A stretch of 64,000 nucleotides of DNA from Elephas maximus indicus (GCF_024166365.1 NC_064834.1:53610001-53674000); one strand, 5' to 3'. Shown: positions 35,701-42,605, counted from the first letter of the stretch. The notes: generated by a model not told the origin, from the sequence alone. Numbers and translations are program-made.

Positions 35701-37033
35701 AATTATTGAGTTCTATCCCTTTCTCTCAAGTCCTGCCCCCCAGAAGGGTCATATTTTGACACTCACACTTGCTATGTCATTTTGTTCTCTACATATGAGA
35801 CTCAGGGAACTCATGGAGTTGGCACTTTCTATAACAAAAGCTCACTCAAGCAGGAGTTGTATGTATACCAAGCTTGCTTAACACAGAAAGAGCCCTAATA
35901 AGATCCTAGTACCTACTCACTTTCTCTGTATACCACTGATACTAAGCTGGGAAATTCTGTATTAAATTCTGTCAAAATCTGCTAGTTCACCTGTAGAGTT
36001 AATTCTCTAAGGCTTGTCAATAGTTAAATGTTTTATTTGATCACATTACTTATTCTGAGCCATGTGACAAAGTTGAAAGAGTAAGAACTTTGAAGTCAGA
36101 CGCTTGGGTTCAAATCAAGGCTCCATCACCTTCCATCTGTGATCCCGGTTCCTCATCTGTAAAATGAGGACAGTAGCAGTACCTCTGCAGAGTTCCCATC
36201 AAAATTAGACCTAATGTATGTAGTGGTTCATTTAGAATAGTGCCAGAAACATAGTAGGAATGTAATATATGGTAACTCTTCTTGTAAGTATTATTCTGTT
36301 TTACATGTCCTACTTAAAACCAGAATTTCAGAAGGCAAGTATCCTTGAAGGGTACGTAATAACCCTAACTTTCATATTTTACAGCACAGGATTGGACCAC
36401 GATCAATCAGCAGTTCTGAAGACCCAGATAAAACTCCAATAAAATTGCTAATAATTCCTCAGTTATGCCACATAGTTGGAGAATACGACAGGGTAAGCAA
36501 TTGCTCTGACTACCAACAATTTCAGATGGAAAATAATAACACATCTTTTAAAAATATCTGAATCACAGAATTTTAGGGCCAAAAGGATCTTCATGGAATA
36601 TCTAAGACAGAAGCATCCTTAAGCCAGATCATAAGGAATACAAGTCTGCCTTAAGGATACTTAGAGAAGAAGCTTCCCCTGCCTTCTTCTCTCCTTTCAA
36701 TTGTTATACCCAGCTCACGGCAACAAACTGTAAGAACAATATGACAATAATCTATATTCATTAACACACGATTATAATCCCTACCATGAGAGAGCTCACT
36801 CTCAGCCTCACTCTCTCCCCCTCTAAAGAACATGAAGGTGGCAGGCAGGGGTGAAGTTATTTCACATTTTGGAACAAAAAACTAAGGAGTCAAGAAACAG
36901 CTGTACAGAATGACAGGGCTCCAGGCCTTACCATGAAGATCTCATCATACATCAGCACCACTTTTTCCTTCAGTGGTTTTTTGGAGGCTGAAGATTTCCG
37001 GAGCAAGCCACCCCGTTTCTCTACCTGTGCCAT
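2676..37033 (-). CDS. ARMH3: ARMH3 (C10orf76), N-terminal 383 residues in 14 coding exons, 3' part outside window
   Basis: ARMH3 is an armadillo-like helical protein (DUF1741 family) that associates with the Golgi and, from published work on human C10orf76, binds PI4KB and supports GBF1/Arf1-dependent PI4P production. Fourteen coding exons assemble without a frame break: 36932-37033, 34535-34591, 34269-34415, 29703-29810, 20928-21020, 20217-20291, 20009-20095, 15486-15542, 14343-14386, 11982-12042, 10297-10343, 9701-9776, 6751-6844 and 2676-2777, all minus strand. The start is ATG at 37033, context AACCATGG, preceded by an in-frame TAA five bases upstream. The product starts [20 protein letters not shown] and matches the remembered human protein almost residue for residue. 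It is helix-rich, with a Pro/Thr-rich linker (residues about 328-349) encoded by exon 14. Human ARMH3 has about 689 residues, so roughly 300 are outside. All introns are GT-AG. Nothing suggests a pseudogene. Confidence 0.96.
2778..5470. other. ARMH3 intron 14, left part
   Basis: About 2.7 kb of AT-rich intron. I recognise no exon, RNA gene or lineage-specific repeat. A 110-codon minus-strand open frame at 4519-4851 was considered and not accepted. Confidence 0.6.
5480..5700 (-). mobile_element. MIR SINE relic
   Basis: Diverged MIR in reverse orientation, recognisable from 'CTCAATTCCCTCATTTATAAAGTGG' and the following 'GTGCTTTA...CATAAAATATCTCAT' segment. Confidence 0.5.
5856..6630 (-). mobile_element. 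5'-truncated L1, 3' UTR only, with perfect 16-bp target-site duplication
   Basis: The 3' UTR of the lineage's L1 lies on the minus strand and ends in an A-rich tail at 5856-5868. The bases TTCAGGTAAATTTCTT occur directly left (5840-5855) and right (6631-6646), a perfect 16-bp target-site duplication that fixes both ends. The insert is in sense orientation with ARMH3, 105 bp downstream of the exon 14 donor at its near edge. It carries an intact AATAAA signal (minus strand, 5869-5874). The open frames inside it are UTR shadows, not genes. Confidence 0.93.
6751..6844 (-). CDS. ARMH3: ARMH3 coding exon 14 (residues 319-349 plus 1 nt), Pro/Thr-rich linker
   Basis: Acceptor TTTATCTTTCAG, donor GTGAGCC. 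It encodes [20 protein letters not shown] and continues with [11 protein letters not shown], a low-complexity Pro/Thr/Ser linker between helical blocks and the least constrained part of the protein. From memory, human has a few substitutions here. Confidence 0.95.
7245..7404. mobile_element. MER5-like hAT DNA transposon relics
   Basis: Repeated segments of the type 'CAGAATCTACCGTTTAACAAGATACCCAGGTGATTCTTAT', in direct and inverted copies, resemble MER5 non-autonomous hAT elements. A similar segment resumes at 8358 on the other side of an L1. Confidence 0.5.
7405..8358 (+). mobile_element. 5'-truncated L1, 3' UTR of the older variant
   Basis: About 950 bp of L1 3' UTR on the plus strand, starting near 'TTATGAGGGAGGTG' and ending 'AAAGCACAATTAAAAGAAAAAAAA'. 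It differs from the copies at 5856 and 56840 by the core 'GACTTACTGGTCTG' in place of 'GACTTAATGGTCTG'. A perfect 7-bp hairpin stem sits at 7953-7971. It is antisense to ARMH3 and lies between two MER5-like segments. The end may be shifted by a few bases because no clean target-site duplication is visible. Confidence 0.85.
8359..8470. mobile_element. MER5-like relic, continuation
   Basis: 'AATCACCTGGGGACTCTGTTAAGATGTAG...GATTCAGTATATCTGGGG' resembles the MER5 segment interrupted at about 7404, so the L1 probably landed inside it. Confidence 0.45.
8471..9700. other. ARMH3 intron 13, right part
   Basis: No exon or recognisable repeat apart from a poly(A) run at about 8563-8579. Confidence 0.6.
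9701..9776 (-). CDS. ARMH3: ARMH3 coding exon 13 (residues 293-318)
   Basis: Acceptor CTCCTTCTTTAG, donor GTTGGT (weaker than its neighbours). It completes codon 293 (Q) and encodes [20 protein letters not shown] followed by TVLAQ, ending on a codon boundary. Confidence 0.94.
9777..10296. other. ARMH3 intron 12
   Basis: 520-bp intron with no feature seen. Confidence 0.6.
10297..10343 (-). CDS. ARMH3: ARMH3 coding exon 12 (residues 278-292 plus 2 nt)
   Basis: A 47-nt microexon-like exon with acceptor TTCTTCCACAG and a consensus donor GTAAGTGCC. It encodes [15 protein letters not shown] and leaves CA for codon 293. Confidence 0.94.
10344..11981. other. ARMH3 intron 11
   Basis: Intron with a short MER20-like fragment (11424-11480, 'CTGGCCCAAAATGACAATAGTGC' and 'GGCTGAGAAACC'). 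Nothing else is recognised. Confidence 0.55.
11982..12042 (-). CDS. ARMH3: ARMH3 coding exon 11 (residues 257-277)
   Basis: Acceptor TTTGTGTTCAG, donor GTAAGT. It completes Arg257 and encodes [20 protein letters not shown], an acidic/charged stretch followed by a hydrophobic helix. Confidence 0.95.
12839..14085 (+). mobile_element. 5'-truncated RTE (BovB-like) LINE with dead reverse transcriptase
   Basis: Plus-strand RTE-clade copy running from the reverse-transcriptase fingers ([18 protein letters not shown]) to the 3' end 'GACTCAACAGCACCTAACAACAAC'. Conserved blocks include [14 protein letters not shown] (motif A) and [11 protein letters not shown] (motif B). The catalytic box reads YAGN in place of YADD. 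A frameshift near 13070 and a stop near 13538 split the frame into pieces at 12769-13080, 12947-13540 and 13550-14053. It is therefore inactive. It lies in intron 10 of ARMH3, antisense to the gene. Confidence 0.92.
14343..14386 (-). CDS. ARMH3: ARMH3 coding exon 10 (residues 243-256 plus 2 nt)
   Basis: A 44-nt exon, acceptor TCTTTTCCTAG, donor GTAAGTCC. It encodes [14 protein letters not shown] and leaves AG for Arg257. Confidence 0.94.
14387..15485. other. ARMH3 intron 9
   Basis: 1.1-kb intron with no recognisable element. Confidence 0.6.
15486..15542 (-). CDS. ARMH3: ARMH3 coding exon 9 (residues 224-242)
   Basis: Acceptor CTTGTTTAACAG, donor GTGAGTATC. It encodes [19 protein letters not shown], 57 nt in phase 0 at both ends. 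Confidence 0.95.
15543..16989. other. ARMH3 intron 8, right end
   Basis: Intronic sequence with a poly(T) run at about 16851-16862. No exon or known repeat is seen. Confidence 0.55.
16990..17200 (-). mobile_element. MIR SINE relic
   Basis: 'CAATTTCCTCATCTGTAAAATGAGG' followed by the 'GAGGTTTAAACGAAATAATACAT' and 'TATCTGGCATATAGTCAGGACTCAATAA' segments, typical of an inverted MIR. Confidence 0.8.
17555..17800 (+). mobile_element. AfroSINE with a partial 5' copy in front
   Basis: A truncated head 'GGTAGCCCTGGTGGCACAATGGTTAAG' (17555-17599) is followed by a longer copy (about 17600-17800). The second copy has the tRNA-like promoter boxes, the insert 'GGAGAAAGATGTGGCAGTCTGCT' and the RTE-like tail 'AGTCGGAATCGACTCAATAGCAACGG'. 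Confidence 0.9.
17801..19615. other. ARMH3 intron 8, middle
   Basis: Mostly non-repetitive intron. The part at about 18450-18760 has no repeat signature and is AT-rich with homeobox-like cores, so it could be conserved non-coding DNA. That is untested. Poly(T) at about 17858-17875. Confidence 0.45.
19625..19792 (+). mobile_element. AfroSINE with 9-bp target-site duplication
   Basis: Head 'CTGGAGTCTTGGTGGTGCAGTGG' and tail 'GTCGTTATGAGTCAGAATC'. CTCACTTTA is repeated at 19616-19624 and 19793-19801. The copy is 217 bp from exon 8 of ARMH3. Confidence 0.92.
20009..20095 (-). CDS. ARMH3: ARMH3 coding exon 8 (residues 195-223)
   Basis: Acceptor TTCTTGTTACAG, donor GTGAGTAG. It encodes [20 protein letters not shown] then LLVNYRKYE, an Arm-type helical pair, phase 0. 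Confidence 0.96.
20217..20291 (-). CDS. ARMH3: ARMH3 coding exon 7 (residues 170-194)
   Basis: Acceptor TTACATTCAG, donor GTAGGTCG. It encodes [20 protein letters not shown] then EAILQ. Only 121 bp of intron separates it from exon 8. Confidence 0.95.
20292..20927. other. ARMH3 intron 6
   Basis: 636-bp intron. The open frames at 20537-20839 on both strands have no supporting signal. Confidence 0.6.
20928..21020 (-). CDS. ARMH3: ARMH3 coding exon 6 (residues 139-169)
   Basis: Acceptor CTCTTTCTCAG, donor GTAAGTGAC. It encodes [20 protein letters not shown] then [11 protein letters not shown], a leucine-rich helix. Confidence 0.95.
21857..22539 (-). mobile_element. L2 LINE relic, interrupted by an AfroSINE
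   Basis: 'CAATACAACAAATATGTGGTGAGAG...' opens a diverged inverted L2 3' region that continues on the far side of the AfroSINE at 22036-22243. A further L2-like stretch resumes after the RTE fragment at 22540-22760. Confidence 0.5.
22036..22243 (-). mobile_element. AfroSINE (long variant), inverted
   Basis: Reads from the RTE-like tail 'CATAGAGTCAATTCTGGCTCATCATGACCC' to the head '...ACATCAGGGCTCC'. It includes the same inner segment 'GCCACATCTTTCTCC' as the copy at 17600. Confidence 0.9.
22540..22760 (-). mobile_element. RTE (BovB-like) LINE 3' end fragment
   Basis: About 220 bp from the element's 3' terminus, starting '(GTTGTTGTT)AGGTGCCATCGAGTCAG' and ending near 'CATGTCCTTCTCCAGGGATTCATCC'. 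Sense to ARMH3. It sits inside older L2 sequence. Confidence 0.9.
22895..23010 (+). mobile_element. L2 LINE 3' end
   Basis: 'TGAGGGCAGCTGCCATGTCTTATTTGACTCTGTATCCCC' and 'CAGTGCCTGGCACATAGAAGCTCAGCAAATG' ending in 'GAATGAATGA' mark a plus-oriented L2 3' end. The following 23011-23488 resembles inverted L2 body sequence. Confidence 0.7.
23490..23671 (+). mobile_element. RTE LINE, endonuclease-RT linker, segment 1 of a broken copy
   Basis: 'GATGATGGAGAAGCTCAATATCTTCAGTAAAGG...' through 'GAATTTAGAGACCATCTCAAAAACAGAT'. This segment ends at the L1 at 23672 and resumes without loss at 24085. Confidence 0.8.
23672..24084 (+). mobile_element. 5'-truncated L1 3' UTR nested in the RTE copy
   Basis: Younger 3' UTR variant (core GACTTAATGGTCTG, hairpin 23675-23693), ending 'GCACAATAAAAATT' plus poly(A). 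The bases AAAACAGAT occur on the left (23654-23671 region) and AAAACAGATTT on the right, consistent with a target-site duplication within the RTE. Confidence 0.9.
24085..24205 (+). mobile_element. RTE LINE, segment 2 of the broken copy
   Basis: 'GATGCACTGAACACTAATGACCAAAGACCAGATGAG...' directly continues the linker reading of 23490-23671 up to 'AAGACAGGAAAGGAAGAAAAGAC'. Confidence 0.8.
24206..25193 (+). mobile_element. L1 3' UTR, older variant, nested in the RTE copy
   Basis: Starts 'AACTAGATAGTAAACAAGTGTCAACTTTGG' and ends 'AAAGCACAATAAAAGTTAAAAAAA'. Core GACTTACTGGTCTG at 24725-24743 has one stem mismatch. The open frames here are UTR shadows. Confidence 0.88.
25194..25257 (+). mobile_element. 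RTE LINE, segment 3 of the broken copy
   Basis: 'GAAGCGAGGATGGCGAGACTT...' followed by 'GACGCATCATC...' is the post-RT region of the RTE. The reverse transcriptase domain (about 1.5 kb) that should lie between segments 2 and 3 is missing. Confidence 0.7.
25258..28078 (+). mobile_element. L1 from the reverse-transcriptase domain of ORF2 to the 3' tail
   Basis: Plus-strand L1 of 2.8 kb. ORF2 is present from just before the catalytic box (LFADD-like, 'TTTGCAGATGAC' at about 25338) through the thumb (25351-25551 and 25668-25928) to the C-terminal region (about 26724-26912). Stops and frameshifts break it into short frames, so it is inactive. The 3' UTR runs from about 27075 to 28078. A 62-bp stretch is tandemly duplicated at 26127-26245. 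Antisense to ARMH3 in intron 5. Confidence 0.93.
26127..26245. repeat. 62-bp tandem duplication inside L1 ORF2
   Basis: The segment starting GCCTAAATATAAAATCTAAA at 26127 recurs at 26189, identical for about 56 bases through 'ATAGGGCCAACA'. Other L1 copies in the window (for example 30334-32769) have it once. Confidence 0.95.
28079..28250 (+). mobile_element. RTE LINE 3' end, segment 4 of the broken copy
   Basis: 'TCAATCCCTAGAAAAGGATATCATGGTGG...' continues segment 3 of the RTE after the L1 and reaches the terminal 'AGCAACTAACAACAACAACTAGG'. The RTE copy therefore spans 23490-28250 with three L1 insertions. Confidence 0.8.
28395..29335 (+). mobile_element. Old L1 (L1MA/MB-like) ORF2 C-terminus and 3' end
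   Basis: Plus strand, with 'CAAATCAAAACTGCAATGAAATACCACTTCACATCC' and 'GTGCAGCCACTTTGGAAAATGGCTTGGCAGTTCC' blocks and the end 'TATCAATAAAACTAGTTTTTT'. Heavily diverged, no frame left. It is a different subfamily from the lineage-specific L1s. Confidence 0.85.
29703..29810 (-). CDS. ARMH3: ARMH3 coding exon 5 (residues 103-138)
   Basis: Acceptor ATCTCTGCAG, donor GTGAGGCC. It encodes [20 protein letters not shown] then [16 protein letters not shown], phase 0 at both ends. Confidence 0.96.
30255..30333 (-). mobile_element. MIR SINE, left half, split by an L1
   Basis: 'TGCTACTTACTAGCTGTGTGACCTTAAGCCAATCAGTAAACTT' is inverted MIR sequence. It continues at 32770 after the L1. Confidence 0.85.
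30334..32769 (-). mobile_element. L1, ORF2 C-terminal part plus complete 3' UTR, with target-site duplication
   Basis: A 2.44-kb 5'-truncated L1 on the minus strand, sense to ARMH3. The bases CCAATCAGTAAACTT occur at 30319-30333 and 32770-32784, a 15-bp duplication that defines the ends. Broken ORF2 pieces are visible at 32342-32740, 31870-32169, 31594-31851 and 31339-31587, and the 3' UTR is 30334-31270. The expected AATAAA has become AGTAAA (30346-30351). It landed inside a MIR. Confidence 0.94.
32770..32905 (-). mobile_element. MIR SINE, right half, split by an L1
   Basis: 'TTAGTTTTCTCATCTATAAAGTGAGAAGG...ACTCATAGGGACACTATGAGGATTATGTGAGTTAATGCAGTAAAGCACTTGAACAG' continues the MIR at 30255-30333. 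Confidence 0.85.
32906..34071. other. ARMH3 intron 4, right part
   Basis: Intron with an inverted L2-like stretch at about 33468-33600 ('CAACATTTATTCAACAATAATTTAC...'). A 22-bp tandem duplication lies at 33744-33787. No exon is seen. Confidence 0.55.
34072..34146. repeat. Purine (GA/GGGA) low-complexity tract with quadruplex-forming run
   Basis: A 75-bp nearly pure purine tract on the plus strand ends in GGGAGGGAGGGAGGGGAGGGGG (34124-34145), which satisfies the four-run G-quadruplex pattern. It lies 123 bp downstream of the exon 4 donor, with G on the template strand of ARMH3. Confidence 0.9.
34269..34415 (-). CDS. ARMH3: ARMH3 coding exon 4 (residues 54-102)
   Basis: Acceptor TTTCCTTGGCAG, donor GTACAAG. 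It encodes [20 protein letters not shown] and continues to PIRVVNALQ, 49 codons in phase 0. Confidence 0.96.
34535..34591 (-). CDS. ARMH3: ARMH3 coding exon 3 (residues 35-53)
   Basis: Acceptor CTGATTTCAG, donor GTAAGACTT. It encodes [19 protein letters not shown]. The intron to exon 4 is only 119 bp. Confidence 0.96.
34930..35095 (+). mobile_element. MIR SINE relic
   Basis: 'GATGGATATTATTATCAACCCCCTTTTAGGAAAGAGGGTCC...AAGTTAAGTGATGTGCCCAAG...CCAAAACCCAGGTCACC' follows the MIR core and 3' region. Confidence 0.7.
35138..35303 (+). mobile_element. AfroSINE, nearly full length
   Basis: Head GGAGCCCTGGTGGCATAGTG with box A/B-like sequence, body 'CCTGGAAACTCTATGGGGCAGTTC' and tail 'GGTCGTTATGAGTCAGAATC'. 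Confidence 0.94.
36070..36300 (-). mobile_element. MIR SINE relic, nearly full length
   Basis: 'GAAGTCAGACGCTTGGGTTCAAATC...TTCCTCATCTGTAAAATGAGGACAGTAG...GAATAGTGCCAGAAACATAGTAGG' is an inverted MIR. Confidence 0.85.
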
Positions 37034-37044
37034 GGTTACACAAT
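36932..37044 (-). CDS. ARMH3: ARMH3 exon 2 with start codon (residues 1-34)
   Basis: Acceptor CTTTTCACAG|ATTGTG, donor GTAAGGCC. Eleven bases of 5' UTR (ATTGTGTAACC) precede ATG at 37031-37033. The context has A at -3 (AACCATGG) and G at +4, a strong start. It encodes [20 protein letters not shown] then [14 protein letters not shown]. Coding part 36932-37033. Confidence 0.97.
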
Positions 37045-38203
37045 CTGTGAAAAGAAAGCCACAGTCAGTGCCAGAATGCCTTCCAAGATGCTGGATGGAC
37101 AGTCTATTGAAATTCCTCTGAATGGGAAATATTTCAGGAAGAAGAAATGATAAACAATCATGCTATGGATCTTGTGCATCTGTCCAACCCTTGCCCTCCA
37201 CCGGGTAATGCCTGGGTTTAAATCATTACTTGGCCTACAGCACAACACATTTTACATCCTTAAAACATGCCAGTGGACAAGGCTTAAAGCAGATCCAAAG
37301 CAAAGCAGGAAAATGTAACTAGCTCCATCTATAATGTTTGGCCATATATTTGAGGTTGATGGAAGGAAGGCTGCAAAACATACACTGCCCACAGACTGAT
37401 GGAAAAGTTAAATTTCAAGTATTGATCTAGCTTAGGACCATTAAGGCAGGAAGTGTGCTGCAGACTGATGTGCTCCATTGATTTCCCCAAAGTAAGTGGG
37501 TCCACATCACTGCGAAGTACTTGGCCTTCACTGCCTCATAAATCACACTGCACTTGACTGTCTTCAGAAATTCCTCTGGAAAGAGACCCAGGGCAGAAAA
37601 TAGCAGTTAAAAGGCCAAAAATTAAATGTGATTTCAAAATAACCGAATAACATATTCCTTTCAAATGTAATTGTATATATGTGTAACCCTACTGTAGATC
37701 AAATTTCAATGTATTTTTCAATTCTATATAAAAGCAGTTCCATGAATCATGCCCAAATTTTCCCATCCTGCTTCAAGAAATTCTCAAAAAATTTTTCAAG
37801 TGAAAACTCAAAATCCCATGGGTCTCCACTGTGAGTTTACCAGATTCCCTTACCTCCCAGGTTCTTTATATTATTGACAAAGGCTCTCTCTCTTTTCTTA
37901 AATCCTAGGCTGTAGCTGTGAAACTTAATCTCATCCAAAGACAACTATTGGGCGTGGAGGGGAAGAGGTGGCTGGTTTTACTTACAGATAAATCCAAAGC
38001 AACAAAGCTAATTTTGTTCAATGACTTTTAGAAAATATATACTATCTTTCAAATCAAAATCTTATTGAAAGCAGAGATATACCCAAAAGCACAAAAAATT
38101 ATACCTCAGGCATTGTCTTCCTCTAATACATCATCCAAAAAAGAGATTCACCTTCAAACATATATCAAAACACAACTAGATATTAAGCATATCTAGGAAG
38201 GGA
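37045..38203. other. ARMH3 intron 1, left end
   Basis: No exon or identifiable repeat. Confidence 0.55.
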
Positions 38204-38369
38204 CTGGAGCCCTGGTGGTGCAGTGATTAAGAGCTCAGGCTGCCAACCAAAAGGTCAGCAGTTCAAATCCACTCGCTGCTCCTCGGAAACCCTATGGGGC
38301 AGTTCTGCTTTATCCTATAGGGTCGCTATGAGTCAGAATCAACTCAACAGCTATGGGTTTAGTTTTTTA
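38204..38369 (+). mobile_element. AfroSINE with short target-site duplication
   Basis: Complete head-to-tail copy (GGAGCCCTGGTGGTGCAGTG ... GTCGCTATGAGTCAGAATC). AGGAAGGGA is present at 38195-38203 and 38370-38378. Confidence 0.94.
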
Positions 38370-38379
38370 AGGAAGGGAT

Positions 38380-40790
38380 TATATCTTACACTATTTCTAT
38401 AAATATTGGCTCATGGAAAATGCCCAGTGTATGCTGTTCGCTGAGTGATTTCTGAAATAAGGAAAAAAAAAAAAAAATAGTGAAAAATCCCAGGTTTGAC
38501 CTAAAATTATAATAAGACCTATTTCTATCACAGCCTCACTAAGTCCTCAAATTCAATTATGGTCCAGAGAAAACTAAAAGAAAAAATAACAACAACAAAA
38601 AAGAGAAAACACTTTTGGGCAATTTACACTATATTGATCATGGCTTTGCCTTAAAGCATGAAATACAGCCTCAGTTCAAAATAGTCCTGTGTCTTTTAAA
38701 TAGGTAGTAAAGAGGTAGATGTCCTTATCCGGGAAAAATAAATTGGAAATCAAGAAGATTCTATTAAAATAAATCAAAAGCAATGCAATTCTAAGCTTAG
38801 TGGATATAGATCTTGCATGTGCCCAGCTTCAACCAGTTGATTAGTGGGAATCTCCAGTTGCCAGGTGTGAAATGCACATGTTTACAAACATCCCCCTCTG
38901 AGGATTTATAAGTGGGTTACAGCTAATCAATGCCCACCCAAAATCTAATAAGCTCACTTTCCCTACTTCAGAATCAGTACTTTCTAATAAGCAAAAAGGA
39001 ACAGGAGAGGGGGAAAAACAATTCCAATCCAAAGTACCAAATTTCCTAAGAAATTAAATTCTTTTCATCACTCTCCTTCCTTTTGGAGCACGAGGAAATT
39101 CAGCCAAGGGCCTCAACACATTACTCTCTGTCATCCTCACAGGCAACTGGAATTTGCTACCCAAACTGCCTGACATGTTCTACCGCAAGGTCTAGAGCAA
39201 GCAAGGGTTTTTCTGGGGTAATGGAGGTGGAGAAGTGTAGAATTCTTACAGAAGTTTTTCTTTGGGTCCCAGAAATTAACCTGTGCTTCTAAATGTAAAA
39301 GTATAATACTTGACTGACGAGCAGTTAATTCTAGCATACAATAATGTGAGTGTAATCTGTTTATATTCTCCCAGAGCTTTTCTCCTCTTTAACATCCCTT
39401 CCCCGTTGTTCAGAGAACCAGCACCAGCTGGAGCTGCAAGGCATAATGGAAAGATAGGCCAGCAGAACTGAGACTGGCACACAGGTCTCCCAACCAACTA
39501 CATGACACTAAGTCATTGTGCTTCTCACTTTACACGTAAGCAAAACAAGGGAACTGGATTAGACATATCATCTACCATCTCCCTCAACATCACTGAAATA
39601 CCACAAATATATAAGAAGCATCCAAATACTGTCAAGCACTAGTCGAGGCATGAGAGGGTTACACAGAGGAAAATCCAGACCCGATCCTCTAGGAAATCAC
39701 AGTCTACTGGCAGAGACAGACACATAATAACCCATAACACAAGGCAAATCACAAGAAATAAAGGTACAAAGAAAACGCTATGAGACACCGCAGAGGGAAA
39801 AAATCATTCTGTGACTAGGCTATGACCTCTGTTGATCCAGGCTTTTAAATTCTTCTGGCAAAGAAGCAATCACAGCAAAGGCACAGTAATCCCACAGAAA
39901 TGTCAGTTTAGGCTTTAACATAGTTTCTCAGAAATAAGACACAGGCAGAGCATAAAAAAGAATCAGGCTCTTTAATACTAATTTCACCGACCACCAAACT
40001 TACAAACGGCTTCAAACACCCTCCCCCTACCCCAATAGACAGCATATCAATGAAACCTTTTATTCCTAAACCTCAGGGACTGCTGGCCCCATGACCTGCA
40101 CCACAACTTCTCTCTGGAAGACTCAAGTCATACAATTTTCAAGATGTACATCTTAAAGCAATCCAGCCACACACTTCTTAAATGCCCATCACTTCACATC
40201 CTTGCAGGATGAAGTGACCAAATGTCAAGATTTTAAAACCTAAAACCAAGCTCTTCCAACATCTAAAATGCAAGAAATGCTAGCTACACTTAGCTAGTTG
40301 GTTATTCATTCATTTTACTGTCCTCTGGCGCACACTTCATGCCAACTCCAGTATCAGCAAAACTGATTTAACAGAAATTCACTTTAATTTCCAGAAAGTT
40401 AACACAGTTAATCTATCAGAAGTCTTGGCTTTTAGGCCAAGCGCTTATATGTTCTATAATCTTAAGTTACTTTTTCCTCCATCGGCCTCAATTTCCCATC
40501 TGTAAAAGATGACATGGGACACCGCTCTTTAAGATTCCAAATTTAATGGTCTGGGGTTCTAGGTTCACACTTGTAATGGACTGTTGGCACGTATTACTTT
40601 CTCTTCACTGTTGAGACAGACTCCAAATGCTGCTGTAGCTAGGTGCTGAGGTAAACACCCTAAAACACTTGAACCAATGCGTAAGAAAAGGAAAAGGAGA
40701 GGGAAGCGAAAAGAAAGAGGAAAGAAGGAAAATGAATAAAAGCAAATATGCCCATAATCTAGAAAGAAAAAATGTGCACAGATCAGGTAC
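38380..40790. other. ARMH3 intron 1, unassigned stretch
   Basis: About 2.4 kb without a recognisable element other than a poly(A) run (about 38463-38476) and purine-rich low complexity near 40680-40740. Confidence 0.5.
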
Positions 40791-40794
40791 TCAT

Positions 40795-41130
40795 TCAACA
40801 AGCATTTATTGAGCACCTTTTATGTGTCAGGCACTGAGGATGCGGCAGTAAACATGACAAAGAAGATCCCTGCTCTCATCAAGTTTCCATTCTAGTGGAG
40901 GGGAGACAGACCACACAAGGTAAACTGAAACACTGCTAAGTGCTTTGAAGACAAATTGCCTAGGTGGACTACTTTAGATTGGAAAGTTAAAGTAGGCCTC
41001 TCTGAAGAAGTGATACTTGGACTGAGGTCAGGCTAATAGGAAGGAATCAGCCATGTGAAAAACTTGGGGAAAGTATTCCAGATAGAGGTAATGGCAGGTG
41101 CAAAGGCCCCAAGATTTGAACAAACTTGTT
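40795..41130 (-). mobile_element. L2 LINE 3' region
   Basis: 'CATTCAACAAGCATTTATTGAGCACCTTTTATGTGTCAGGCACTG' and 'CCCTGCTCTCATCAAGTTTCCATTCTAGTGG' are inverted L2 3' sequence, continuing into 'GCAAAGGCCCCAAGA'. Confidence 0.8.
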
Positions 41131-41270
41131 ATGTTCAAGAAATAGTCAATGTGCCTAGACTACAGCATAAACATTCTCTTTCTGAAATTATTTTATAAAA
41201 GTTATTAAAGTGGGTGTTTTGTGATTACGCGTGTGAGTTTAATATATAAAGAACTCAAATGTCCATCAGC

Positions 41271-42605
41271 AACTGTTGTTGTTAGATGCCGTTGAGTCGG
41301 TTCCAACTCATAGCGACCCTATGCACAACAGAACGAAACACTGCCCGGTCCTGTGCCATCCTTACAATCGTTATGTTTCAGCTCATTGTTGCAGCCACTG
41401 TGTCAATCCATCTTGTTGAGGGTCTTCCTCTTTTCCGCTGACCCTGTACTCTGCCAAGCATGATGTCCTTCTCCAGGGACTGATCCCTCCTGACAACATG
41501 TCCAAAGTATGTAAAACGCAGTCCCGCCATCCTTGCCTCTAAGGAGCATTCTGGCCGCACTTCTTCCAAGACAGATTTGTTCATTCTTTTGGCAGTCCAT
41601 GGTATATTCAATATTCTTCGCCAACACCAGAATTCAAAGGCATCAATTCTTCTTCAGTCTTCCTTATTCATTGTCCAGCTTTCACACGCATATGATGCAA
41701 TTGAAAATACCATGGCTTGGGTCAGGCACACCTTAGTCTTCGAGGTGACATCTTTGCTCTTCAACACTTTGAAGAGGTCCTTTGCAGCAGATTTACCCTA
41801 TGCAATGCGTCTTTTGATTTCTTGACCGCTGCTTCCATGGCTGTTGATTGTGGATCCAAGTAAAATGAAATCCTTGACAACTTCAACCTTTTCTGTGTTT
41901 ATCATGATGTTGCTCATTGGTCCAGTTGTGAGGATTATTGTTTTCTTTATGTTGAGGTGCAGTCCATACTAAAGGCTGTGGTCTTTGATCTTCATCAGTA
42001 AGTGCTTCAAGTCCTCTTCACTTTCACCAAGCAAGGTTGTGTCATCTGCATAACGCAGGTTGTTAATGAGTTTTCCTCCAATCCTGATGCCCCGTTCTTC
42101 TTCATATAGTCCAGCTTCTCGTATTATTTGTTCAGCATACAGATTAAATAGGTATGGTGAAAGAATACAACCTTGACGCACACCTTTCCTGACTTTAAAC
42201 CAATCAGTATCCCCTTGTTCTGTCCAAACAACTGTCTCCTGATCTATGTAAAGGTTCCTCACGAGCACAACTAAGTGTTCTGGAATTCCCATTCTTCGCA
42301 ATGTTATCCACAGTTTGTTATGATCCACACAGTCGGATGCCTTTGCATGGTCAATAAAACACAGGTAAACATCCTTCTGGTATTTTCTGCTTTCAGCCAG
42401 GATCCATCTGACATCAGCAATGATATCCCTGGTTCCATGTCCTCTTCTCAAACCGGCCTGAATTTCTGGCAGTTCCCTGTTGAGATACTCCTGCAGCCGT
42501 TTTTGAATCATCTTCAGCAAAATTTTGCTTGTGTGTGATATTAATGACATTGTTCTATAATTTCCACATTCGGTTGGATCACCTTTCTTGGGAATAGGCA
42601 TAAAT
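41271..42605 (-). mobile_element. RTE (BovB-like) LINE with intact YADD reverse-transcriptase segment
   Basis: Minus-strand copy from 'CCTATTCCCAAGAAAGGTGATCC' at its 5' side to the 3' end 'GTTGTTGTTAGATGCCG'. A 210-codon frame (41969-42601) covers the fingers, motif A (FIDHAKASDCVDH), motif B ([16 protein letters not shown]) and YADD. It is the best preserved RT among the RTE copies here. A stop after it and 5' truncation (no endonuclease) mean it is still dead. Sense to ARMH3. It interrupts an old L1 whose parts flank it. Confidence 0.93.
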
